The notes below the pieces were generated by a model. The model saw only the letters and a list, made by a program, of their open reading frames with translations, was not told where the DNA came from and did not search any database. The position numbers and the translations under genes were made by a program. Below, one piece after another: positions 8,147 to 15,488 of a stretch of DNA of 39,895 nucleotides. Numbering within the stretch: the first letter of the stretch is position 1; each line of letters starts with the position of its first letter. The stretch spans positions 1 through 39,895 of the forward strand of contig CABVRS010000013.1 in NCBI GenBank assembly GCA_902500745.1. Reading direction: 5' to 3'. The stretch is from an uncultured Nitrospira sp. (lineage in GTDB: Bacteria; Nitrospirota; Nitrospiria; Nitrospirales; Nitrospiraceae).

Positions 8147-8627
8147 ACTGCGAGCCGCCTCCCTCTGTTGACATCGTTCACTTCCGCGACGAGTGTGATC
8201 AGAGTATGAAAGGTATAGGATTTCAACAACACCGACGAGAGTACCTGTTTCCCCCACCTCCGTATGGAATCCTCGGTTGATCGATGAGAAGAATGACCAT
8301 CCAAAAATGAACACAGTCGGCTGCGTCGTGGTCCACATATAAATGAGATGGGATTTAAATTCAACAGCAGAAGTCGGTGAGTCGCCCTCGACAGACTCGA
8401 TGTTCTTCAAAGAGTCGTGCCGCTCGGAGATCAAACGCTTCTCTCCAACGAACCCTCTCGCGTGATTCCTCACGCCGATGCCATCGCCCATCATTCTTGA
8501 TCCATACGGCCGTATTGACTGCTTCGGACGTTGTGAGTAAGATCCCGGTCGAGAGCTGCGAAACGGTTGTAGTGTCGAGAGCGAGACCACTTCAGTCTCC
8601 TCAGTTGTTCGTACCAATATCACTTTC
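8147..8627. other. 481-bp intergenic region between rlpA and the ABC operon
   Basis: The two flanking genes are divergent, so the region should hold both promoters. I see a good candidate for the ABC operon (8515-8543) next to a 12-bp palindrome. For rlpA no clear boxes were found. Open frames here (for example 8377-8631 on the plus strand) have random composition and no ribosome-binding site. Confidence 0.5.
8504..8543 (+). promoter_or_regulatory. Candidate promoter with adjoining palindrome, ABC operon
   Basis: TTGACT (8515-8520), 17 bases, then TAAGAT (8538-8543) forms a reasonable sigma-70-type promoter about 85 bp before the ABC ATPase start. Directly upstream, ATACGGCCGTAT (8504-8515) is a perfect 12-bp palindrome touching the -35 box, as expected for a dimeric repressor or activator site. 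The regulator is unknown. Confidence 0.4.
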
Positions 8628-9611
8628 GTGATCGACGTTCAAAACATTACCAAGCGGTACGGCCATCATACGGCTATTGATCGCGTCACCTTCTCGGTGG
8701 CCAAGGGAGAAGTGTTGGCCTTCCTTGGACCTAATGGCGCGGGCAAAACCACCACCATGCGGATCCTGACCTGTTTCATGCCGGCCACTGAAGGCCGCGC
8801 CCGCGTAGCGGGATTTGATTGCACGGATCAGCCATTGGACGTGAAGCGGCAGATCGGGTATCTGCCGGAAACTCCGCCGGTCTATCAAGAGCTCACCGTG
8901 ACTGAGTATCTGACCTTCGTCGGTCGACTCCGGGGCATGACGGGACAGACCCTCACGGCTGCGCTCGACCACACCATCGGGCGACTTGAGCTGGGCTCAG
9001 TGCGTCATCGACTGATCGGGAACCTCTCCCGTGGGTATCGCCAACGCGTCGGACTGGCGCAAGCGCTGCTCCATGATCCTCCGGTGCTGATCCTCGACGA
9101 ACCGACGGTCGGACTCGACCCAAAGCAGATCATTGAAATCCGAGAGCTCATCAAGAGCCTCGCGGGCTCCCATTCCGTAATTCTCAGCACGCACATCCTC
9201 CCGGAGGCCACCGCAGTCTGCCAACGGGTCGTCATCATCAACAAGGGTCGTATCGTGGCGGAAGATACTCCGGAGCAATTGTCGGCTCGATTACGTCAAT
9301 CGGAGAAGGTCTCCATTACGCTCAAGACCGTCCCTCCGGACTGCGAGCTAAAACTTCGGTCGATCCCAGGCATCCTCAATGTTCTGCCAGGGCAGGGAGG
9401 AGGAAACTTTCTCCTCGAATGTGAGCTCGGTCGTGATCTGCGCGATGAGATCGCGCGTCTGGTCGTGTCATCCCACTGGGGCTTGCTCGAACTCCGCACC
9501 ATATCGATGACATTGGAAGACGTGTTCCTCCAGCTCACACGCCACGAGGATCACCTCGTTGAGCCGGCAGAGGCCATGGTCAGCGCCTCAGCCGAACGGA
9601 CGGACACGTAG
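8628..9611 (+). CDS. ABC transporter ATP-binding protein, GldA-type
   Basis: This 327-residue ATPase energises the membrane complex encoded by the next genes. Walker A is GPNGAGKT (residues 34-41), the signature is LSRGYRQRVGLAQAL, Walker B is VLILDEPTVGLDP, and the switch His is in LSTHIL. The C-terminal part beyond the ATPase core (about residues 220-310) resembles the regulatory tail of ABC-2 exporters of the GldA/CcmA class. The start is GTG at 8628, which gives the typical opening MIDVQNITKRYG; the ribosome-binding site is weak. Seven bases separate it from the permease gene. In gliding Bacteroidota the GldA-GldF-GldG set supports motility, but the same arrangement is widespread in non-gliding bacteria, so the substrate here is unknown. 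Confidence 0.88.
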   Translation: MIDVQNITKRYGHHTAIDRVTFSVAKGEVLAFLGPNGAGKTTTMRILTCFMPATEGRARVAGFDCTDQPLDVKRQIGYLPETPPVYQELTVTEYLTFVGRLRGMTGQTLTAALDHTIGRLELGSVRHRLIGNLSRGYRQRVGLAQALLHDPPVLILDEPTVGLDPKQIIEIRELIKSLAGSHSVILSTHILPEATAVCQRVVIINKGRIVAEDTPEQLSARLRQSEKVSITLKTVPPDCELKLRSIPGILNVLPGQGGGNFLLECELGRDLRDEIARLVVSSHWGLLELRTISMTLEDVFLQLTRHEDHLVEPAEAMVSASAERTDT

Positions 9612-9618
9612 GAATCAT

Positions 9619-10389
9619 ATGTCTCCGGTGCAAGCCATCATCGCCAAAGAACTCCGCGGATACTTCGTCTCTCCCATCGTCTATGTCGTCGGCGCGGTCT
9701 TTCTGCTCATCTTCGGACTGCTCTCCTATCTCTATGTGGGATTCGCCGGGGCACAAGCGATCCAACTGATGCAAATGCAGGGCGGGGTGGCCCAAATCAA
9801 CTTGAACGATCTGGTCTTCCGAAACCTTTTTGCCAGCGTACGGATCGTGCTGCTGATCATCTTGCCCATCCTGACCATGCGACTCTTCGCGGAAGAACGT
9901 AAATTGCGAACCTTTGAATTCCTGCTGACGTCACCCATTCGGATTCATGACATTATCATCGGCAAATTCGTGAGTGTCCTCCTGATCTATCTCGGTCTCT
10001 TAGGGTTGACGGTCCTGGTCCCGACCGTGTTGATGCTGTTCAGCGATTTTGACTGGAATCCAATCTGGACCGGTTACCTGGGGATGACACTGCTGGGAGC
10101 GCTGTTTCTGTCGGTCGGCGTGTTTGCCTCGGCACTGACGGAAAATCAGATCGTCGCCGCCTTTGTGGGCTTCGGCACGCTGCTCTCCATGTGGTTGATT
10201 GCCGGACTGGGAAGCCTGCTCGGCGATACGACGGCAGGCCGGGTTATCTCTTATGTGTCCTACATGGAGCACTATGACCGATTGGTTCGAGGATTGATCG
10301 ACACGAGCGATCTCGTGTACTTCGGAAGCGGACTCGTGCTCATGCTGTTTCTGACACATCGCATCGTGGAATCGACACGCTGGAAATGA
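9619..10389 (+). CDS. ABC-2 permease, GldF-type
   Basis: This 256-residue integral membrane protein has about six hydrophobic helices (for example SPIVYVVGAVFLLIFGLLSY near the N-terminus). It also has the ABC-2 feature RLFAEERKLRTFEFLLTSP, which couples the permease to its ATPase. I chose ATG 9619: it has AGGAA just upstream and leaves seven bases after the ATPase stop, whereas an earlier ATG at 9559 would overlap that gene. The stop overlaps the next start as ATGA, indicating translational coupling. It should form the inner-membrane pore of the exporter with the downstream GldG-like protein. Confidence 0.86.
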   Translation: MSPVQAIIAKELRGYFVSPIVYVVGAVFLLIFGLLSYLYVGFAGAQAIQLMQMQGGVAQINLNDLVFRNLFASVRIVLLIILPILTMRLFAEERKLRTFEFLLTSPIRIHDIIIGKFVSVLLIYLGLLGLTVLVPTVLMLFSDFDWNPIWTGYLGMTLLGALFLSVGVFASALTENQIVAAFVGFGTLLSMWLIAGLGSLLGDTTAGRVISYVSYMEHYDRLVRGLIDTSDLVYFGSGLVLMLFLTHRIVESTRWK

Positions 10390-11909
10390 ACCTCAAATCT
10401 CTTCCCCTCGGTCTTATCGGAATCGCGCTCGGAATCGGCGGTATGATCACATACAGCCTTCGTCCGGATTGGCTGTGGGCCGTCACCATTGCAGAGGGGG
10501 CGGCACTGATCTCGCTGGTGCTGTTCTTCGTCTTGCATGTTGAAACCGTGAAGGCATTCTCCGGCCGACGCTCCACGAAGATGGGACTGAACAGCGTCCT
10601 GATGATCCTGCTCTTTGTGGGCATTCTGATCATCGTGAACTTTCTCGCATCCCGTCACTCCGTACGATGGGACCTCTCGGAAAATCAGAATTTCACACTT
10701 GCGCCACAAACCTATCGCGTTCTCAGAACATTGCCGCGCGACGTCAAAATCACCGTGTTCACTCGTGAAAAAGATCCTGGCTATCAAGCATTTAAAGAAC
10801 GACTGGAGAGTTATCGACAGGCCTCCACCAAACTCACCGTGGAGTTCATCGATCCTGAAAAACAACCCAAGATGGCCCAGAACTACGGAATCTTTCGGAC
10901 CGACACCGCCATTTTTGAGAGCGATGGACAGACCATCCGCGTCACATCCCCGTCGGAGGTCGAGTTAACCGGGGCCTTGATTCGTATCTCCAAAGATTCG
11001 AAAAAACGTATCGTCTTTGTCGAAGGCCACAGTGAGTTAAGTATCGAAGACAAGGAACGCAACGGCCTGTCCATCGCCAAGGAAGCCCTGATTCGGCAAG
11101 GATACGATGTCGGCACCGTCTCGCTCCTCAAGGAGCTAACCGTGCCGGACAACACGTCGGTGTTGGTACTGGCAGGTCCACGCCGTTCCGTGATGAAGGA
11201 CGAACACGATCGCATTCGGGCCTACGTCGAGAATGGTGGCCACCTCTTGGTGTTAGCCGATCCCGATACCCAGACTGGCTTGGAAACATTGCTCGCCCAT
11301 TGGGGTCTTGGTTTAGGCCCCGGTGTATTGGTGGACCTGCAAGACCGATTGGCTCAAGGAGACCTCACCGCCTTGCTGGTCAGAACGTTTACTGAGCATG
11401 AGATCACGCAGGACCTCACCTCCGCCGTGCTGTTGCCGCTGTCCCGGCACGTAACCTTCGACGAGCAAGTCGGGAAAGACTGGGATTTCGTGCCGCTGGC
11501 TCGCACCTCGCCGAACAGCTGGGCCGAAACCAACATGCAAGGGCGCGTCGTCAGCTTAAGCGAAAAGGAAGATGTGAAAGGACCACTCCCCATGGCCGCC
11601 GCCTTGTCCCCCAAGAAGGCCCCCGAAGAAGGCAAACCTCGTCCGGCCATCGCGGTCATCGGCAACTCCACCTTCGTGTCCAATGCGTTCTTTAATTTCC
11701 CCGGTAACAGCGACTTCTTCCTCCATACGATGGGGTGGCTGGCCGAGGAACGAGACTTGATCTCCATTGCACCCAAAGAACCGGCGTTGCGGCCGTTCAC
11801 ACCCAACCCGACCCAGGAACGGACACTGATCTATATTCAGGTCGTCTTCCTGCCCCTCCTGACATTGCTCACCGGCATCATCGTGTGGAGAAAGCGCAGA
11901 CGCCTGTAG
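10386..11909 (+). CDS. GldG-like ABC auxiliary membrane protein
   Basis: This 507-residue protein has two N-terminal hydrophobic helices (about 5-25 and 32-52), a third at about 72-92, and a final helix near the C-terminus followed by KRRRL. The large region between is extracytoplasmic and contains the GldG/ABC_transp_aux pattern (PF09822): VRWDLSENQNFTLAPQTYRVL near residue 97, then KITVFTREKDPGY and a VFVEGHSE segment. It starts inside the stop codon of the permease gene. The family has no known enzymatic activity and is thought to be a structural or substrate-handling partner of the ABC-2 complex. Confidence 0.85.
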   Translation: MNLKSLPLGLIGIALGIGGMITYSLRPDWLWAVTIAEGAALISLVLFFVLHVETVKAFSGRRSTKMGLNSVLMILLFVGILIIVNFLASRHSVRWDLSENQNFTLAPQTYRVLRTLPRDVKITVFTREKDPGYQAFKERLESYRQASTKLTVEFIDPEKQPKMAQNYGIFRTDTAIFESDGQTIRVTSPSEVELTGALIRISKDSKKRIVFVEGHSELSIEDKERNGLSIAKEALIRQGYDVGTVSLLKELTVPDNTSVLVLAGPRRSVMKDEHDRIRAYVENGGHLLVLADPDTQTGLETLLAHWGLGLGPGVLVDLQDRLAQGDLTALLVRTFTEHEITQDLTSAVLLPLSRHVTFDEQVGKDWDFVPLARTSPNSWAETNMQGRVVSLSEKEDVKGPLPMAAALSPKKAPEEGKPRPAIAVIGNSTFVSNAFFNFPGNSDFFLHTMGWLAEERDLISIAPKEPALRPFTPNPTQERTLIYIQVVFLPLLTLLTGIIVWRKRRRL

Positions 11910-11912
11910 CCT

Positions 11913-13295
11913 ATGCCACGATACATGCCTACACTCCTGATGCTGGTGATTCTCGCTGGTCTAGGCGGCTATCTCTACCTCGTGGAGCTCCCCACCAAAG
12001 AACGAGAAGAGCAACAGGAAAGCGCGCAGAAACAACTGCTGTCGTTCCCTGAAACCGCCATTACCGGGCTTTCGATTACTACCGCCCAGGGGCCGGTCAA
12101 GTTCAAGCTGGATACGCCGGGGAAATGGTCGATCATTGCTCCGCTTCAAACAGACGCCGACAATCGAGAAGTACAGGCGTTGATTCGGGCGCTGGTGACT
12201 GGGACCATCACTCGGACCCTCGAAGAGCAAACCACCACCTTGGCGCCATTCGGCCTCGAACAGCCGGTCACCACCCTGACCATCACGGCGGGGACGCAGC
12301 AGGAAACCATTTCCATCGGCGACAGCGGCCCCCTCTCCAATACCCTCTACATCCTTCGTGCATCAGACCGGCGCGTGTTGCTGACGACCCTCGCCCCCAA
12401 GGACTTCATCAATAAGTCCTTGATGACCTTCCGCCGGAAGGAGCTCTTACGATTTGCGCAGAACGATGTCGAACGAGTCCGCCTGACCTATCCGACCACG
12501 GAAATCGTGATCGACAACCTCGCAAAAAATAAACCCAGGCCCCTATGGAAGATCATCTACCCTGTCGAAGCGGAAGCTGACCAGAATGAAGTCCGATCAT
12601 TGATGTTTCGGTTGGAGGACCTGAAGGTATTGAGCATCATCGACCCCGGTCCTGAACGAGACACCGTCGCCGCAACCCTCACGACACAAAAAGTGAAGGT
12701 GACATTACAGACCGCTGCGGGCGACCAATCAGTCCGACTCTATCAGCCGGACCCTCAGAGCGGTGAGGCAATTGCGGAGACCTCATCAGATGGGCCGCTC
12801 TACCGCATTAACCCCGTTCTGATCAAAGACCTGACACGAGATCTCTTCAATCTTCAGGATAAGCGCCTGCTTGGTCTCGATTACACAGACATCGCCATGT
12901 TGTCGGTGAAGTCTAGAGATAAGCAGTACGTGTTGATCAATCAAAGTGGCGAATGGGTACTTGAAGACCAACCGATGAGCAAGGTCAGTCAGGAAGCCGC
13001 CGATCTGTTTGTCAGCCGGGTTGCAAACCTTCCGGCCGAAGAACGGGTGATGAAACAATCCGCACCCCTTGCCCCCTATGGGCTCCTGGCACCAACTGCC
13101 GAATTTGTTGCCACCGGCAAAGACGGCCGGACGATGGGGAAACTGACGCTCGGCAGTCGAGCAGGCGATCTGCTCTATGCCACTGGCCAGCGGCTCAATG
13201 GAGTGTTTCAAGTGCGTCCGGATCTTCTCACCCAGATTCCCTCAAAGACAGAGCTCCTCACCAAATCAAAAGACGATTCAGGAACTCGACGCTGA
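11913..13295 (+). CDS. DUF4340 domain protein, partner of the GldG-like system
   Basis: The protein has 460 residues: one N-terminal membrane anchor (TLLMLVILAGLGGYLYLVEL), a charged segment (PTKEREEQQESAQKQ), then two or three copies of a beta-rich module typical of DUF4340 (PF14238). Signs of these are GPVKFKLDTPGKWSIIAP, the partner stretch TDADNREVQALI, and later PLWKIIYPVEAEADQNEVRSL. Proteins of this family sit next to GldG-like genes in many genomes. It begins three bases after the gldG-like stop and is clearly the last gene of the four-gene operon. It should be exposed on the outer face of the inner membrane; its role is unknown. Confidence 0.82.
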   Translation: MPRYMPTLLMLVILAGLGGYLYLVELPTKEREEQQESAQKQLLSFPETAITGLSITTAQGPVKFKLDTPGKWSIIAPLQTDADNREVQALIRALVTGTITRTLEEQTTTLAPFGLEQPVTTLTITAGTQQETISIGDSGPLSNTLYILRASDRRVLLTTLAPKDFINKSLMTFRRKELLRFAQNDVERVRLTYPTTEIVIDNLAKNKPRPLWKIIYPVEAEADQNEVRSLMFRLEDLKVLSIIDPGPERDTVAATLTTQKVKVTLQTAAGDQSVRLYQPDPQSGEAIAETSSDGPLYRINPVLIKDLTRDLFNLQDKRLLGLDYTDIAMLSVKSRDKQYVLINQSGEWVLEDQPMSKVSQEAADLFVSRVANLPAEERVMKQSAPLAPYGLLAPTAEFVATGKDGRTMGKLTLGSRAGDLLYATGQRLNGVFQVRPDLLTQIPSKTELLTKSKDDSGTRR

Positions 13296-13404
13296 CCTTC
13301 AACATTACGGAGGCTTAATATTCCTGCGTCAGCGCATGCGCCATGTCCTCGGCGCTGAAAGCCTGCCGTTGCCCTCCTGTCTGTCGCACCTTCAATTCCG
13401 GCAA

Positions 13405-13433
13405 ACCCTTACCTATGTAGGGCTAGACCGATT
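13405..13433 (+). promoter_or_regulatory. Upstream motif shared by the first two cadherin-like genes (copy 1)
   Basis: The segment reads ACCCTTA, then an ACCTATGTAGG-like core, then CTAGACCGATT, and lies about 105 bp before the 13538 gene. It aligns with 15367-15394, with seven identical bases at the left end and a matching right end of TAGAC-x-GATT. Two copies at similar distances from paralogous genes suggest a common regulator site or leader element. It could also simply be sequence retained from the gene duplication. Confidence 0.35.
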
Positions 13434-13537
13434 TCCAGCCTGCCCGTAGTATCCAGCACTATCGTGTGCGTTTATTGAGAAATTGATCCCAAATCTCTCA
13501 ACTCAATAGGCACGAACCAACAAACAGGCGGCACCAC

Positions 13538-15163
13538 ATGAAATACATCTTTACGCCAGTAATCCAAGCTCATCTCGCAACCGTCCTTCTTATTGCCATC
13601 AGCATGGGAGCCTATGGCTGCGCGGATTCTGCGACGGTCAACCCAGTCGTGGAGCTCGCCAGTCTGACGGTCACCCCTGGCACGCTTCAACCGACATTTA
13701 ATCGTTCAACCACCCAGTACAGCGTCGATTTAACCAGCAACATCGCGACAGTAACAATCACTGCTCAACCTGCCGTGGCTGGCGATACGGTAAAAATCAA
13801 TGGGGTCACAACGACGAGCCGCGTCATCACTCTGGGCGCAGAGGGAACGACAACTTCCGTGAACATCGTTGTTTCCGAATCAGACAGCAATTCGAGGACC
13901 TACACTGTCCTCATCACCCGAGCTGGTTCGAACGGAAACAATTCGCTACAAAACCTAAACGTTTCACCTGGAACATTGGCCCCCACGTTCGATGCCAACA
14001 CACTTCCCTATACAGTTAATGTGACCAACAGCGTCGGAAGTGTCGAAGTAACTCCTTCTCTCCAGGATATGAACGCAACAATGACAGTCAACGGGCAGAA
14101 TGCTGCCTCCGGCGCCTCCATTACCATTAATCTCACCGCCCCTGGCACAAACACAACGATCGAGATCATCGTGACGGCTCAGAACGGAAATCAGAAGCCC
14201 TACCTTGTTACTGTAAGCCGTGGCATATCAAGCAACGCCAACTTGCAGAACTTGACCATTACACCGGGAACTCTAAACCCGGCTTTCAACGCCGGTACAG
14301 CGGTATATTCGGTTAACGTCGCGAGTACCGTGGCCAGTGTCGTGGTAACACCCACTCTGCAAGATACGACTGCCACCATGACTGTCAATGGAACACCTAC
14401 TACCTCAGGGCAGGCCCGATCAATTACGCTGCTCGCACCCGGCTCAAATACCTTTATTAATGTGAAGGTGACCGCGGAAAACGGAAGTCAGAACAACTAT
14501 GTCGTCGTGGTGACTAGAGCGGCATTGGGAGACAACAATCTGTCGGCCTTGACCATATCCTCTGGATCCTTAAGCCCGTCCTTTACCCCCAATACTACGG
14601 ACTACGCGGTGAACGTGACGAGCGACGTCACCAGCCTGGATGTCTCCGCGACCAAAACCGTTCCGGCTGCGGTGATGCTGATCGGTTCCGTCACCATTCC
14701 AGCTGGTACCGCCTCCGGACAAGAAACCTTCCCCCTCAACGGAGCGGGAACTCAGACGATCATATCCATTAGCGTAACTGCTCCGAACGGAGGAACTCCT
14801 AAGACCTATACTGTCACTGTGAATCGGGCCGCATCGAGCAACGACACGCTGTCGGCCTTGACGGTGACGGCAAATGCCATCGTTCAACCGTTAGCCCCAG
14901 ACTTTAATGCGACCATCCTGACCTACACCGTAAACGTGGCGACCGACGTTGATACCGTAACTGTCTCCGCCACTAAGTCCGATCCGAACGCGGTGATGCT
15001 GATCGGCTCCGTCACGATCCCGGCTGGCACCGCCTCGGGAGAGGAAACCTTCCCACTCAGTGGACCAGGGACCCAGACCCTCCTGTCGATTTCCGTCACC
15101 GCTCAGAGTGGAGGAGCACCCAAGACCTACAGCATCACGGTCGATCGTGCGCTTGGCCCCTAG
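13538..15163 (+). CDS. Cadherin-like beta-sandwich repeat lipoprotein, paralogue 1 (five repeats)
   Basis: This 541-residue protein opens with a signal peptide ending in GAYGC; the cysteine is probably lipidated although the lipobox is not canonical. The conserved tether DSATVNPVVEL follows. Five cadherin-like beta-sandwich repeats (PF12733 type) of about 95-100 residues then fill the protein. The usual pattern is L-x-x-L-T-V-x-P-G-T-L-x-P-x-F near the start, Y-x-V-N-V in the middle and KTYTVTVNRA at the end. Repeat 1 is a distinct version (AQPAVAGDTVKING) shared with the other three paralogues. Repeats 4 and 5 are recent duplicates with a near-identical MLIGSVTIPAGTASG core. Such repeats usually act in adhesion or as surface stalks; no enzyme domain is present. 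Confidence 0.85.
   Translation: MKYIFTPVIQAHLATVLLIAISMGAYGCADSATVNPVVELASLTVTPGTLQPTFNRSTTQYSVDLTSNIATVTITAQPAVAGDTVKINGVTTTSRVITLGAEGTTTSVNIVVSESDSNSRTYTVLITRAGSNGNNSLQNLNVSPGTLAPTFDANTLPYTVNVTNSVGSVEVTPSLQDMNATMTVNGQNAASGASITINLTAPGTNTTIEIIVTAQNGNQKPYLVTVSRGISSNANLQNLTITPGTLNPAFNAGTAVYSVNVASTVASVVVTPTLQDTTATMTVNGTPTTSGQARSITLLAPGSNTFINVKVTAENGSQNNYVVVVTRAALGDNNLSALTISSGSLSPSFTPNTTDYAVNVTSDVTSLDVSATKTVPAAVMLIGSVTIPAGTASGQETFPLNGAGTQTIISISVTAPNGGTPKTYTVTVNRAASSNDTLSALTVTANAIVQPLAPDFNATILTYTVNVATDVDTVTVSATKSDPNAVMLIGSVTIPAGTASGEETFPLSGPGTQTLLSISVTAQSGGAPKTYSITVDRALGP
14669..14757 (+). repeat. Intragenic direct repeat, unit A (repeat 4 of paralogue 1)
   Basis: This 89-bp segment matches 14990-15078 at about 74 of 89 positions by hand comparison, without gaps. 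Both encode the V-M-L-I-G-S-V-T-I-P-A-G-T-A-S-G core of adjacent beta-sandwich repeats. Most differences are third-position, which indicates a fairly recent in-frame domain duplication. Confidence 0.7.
14990..15078 (+). repeat. Intragenic direct repeat, unit B (repeat 5 of paralogue 1)
   Basis: This is the partner of 14669-14757, 321 bp downstream in the same frame. The spacing equals one beta-sandwich repeat of about 107 residues, so a whole domain was duplicated, not only the core. Confidence 0.7.
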
Positions 15164-15321
15164 GCAAACAGGAATCGTTCTGCTCTAGCATAGGCCCTTG
15201 CACCTCACTATAACTATTTGTCGATATCCAGACCGAATCCAGAAGAAAAACATCTCATTAGGAATCCTTCCATCATGGGTATCACCTCACAAGCTTCCCT
15301 GCCACAGGGCCATTTGGACTC

Positions 15322-15351
15322 TTGACCTAACCCATCAGCTTCAGCTATAGG
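15322..15351 (+). promoter_or_regulatory. Candidate promoter of paralogue 2
   Basis: TTGACC (15322-15327) is followed after 18 bases by TATAGG (15346-15351), which predicts a start near 15358 and a leader of about 130 nt. The shared upstream motif would then lie within the leader. The -35 box matches five and the -10 box four of six consensus positions. Confidence 0.35.
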
Positions 15352-15366
15352 TTCATTCCCCGGTAG

Positions 15367-15394
15367 ACCCTTAGGTAGTATGGATAGACTGATT
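15367..15394 (+). promoter_or_regulatory. Upstream motif shared by the first two cadherin-like genes (copy 2)
   Basis: It reads ACCCTTAGGTAGTA, then TGGATAGACTGATT, and ends 94 bp before the ATG of paralogue 2. It is the partner of 13405-13433. I found no copy upstream of paralogues 3 and 4, so any shared control would separate the first pair from the second. Confidence 0.35.
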
Positions 15395-15488
15395 CTAAGC
15401 CCTCACTTGTTTTGGAATCGCTCTTCCGGCTTCACAGAAACGATCAGTTTTATTACCTTCACCATTCGAGAAAGTGATTAGGTTTGAC

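Larger units (their letters stand above)
15164..15488. other. 325-bp intergenic region between paralogues 1 and 2
   Basis: No open frame of note lies here. The region holds a promoter-like pair at 15322-15351 and the second copy of the shared upstream motif at 15367-15394. No terminator-like hairpin with a T-run was found after paralogue 1. Confidence 0.5.

Noticed and set aside
7511..8623. Long open frame extending RlpA by about 160 residues upstream
   Set aside because: The extension has random composition and covers the divergent promoter region; the signal peptide and lipobox start at 8146.
13332..13341. GCGCATGCGC palindrome after the DUF4340 gene as a terminator
   Set aside because: It has no loop and no following T-run; a ten-base GC-rich palindrome is expected by chance in this sequence.
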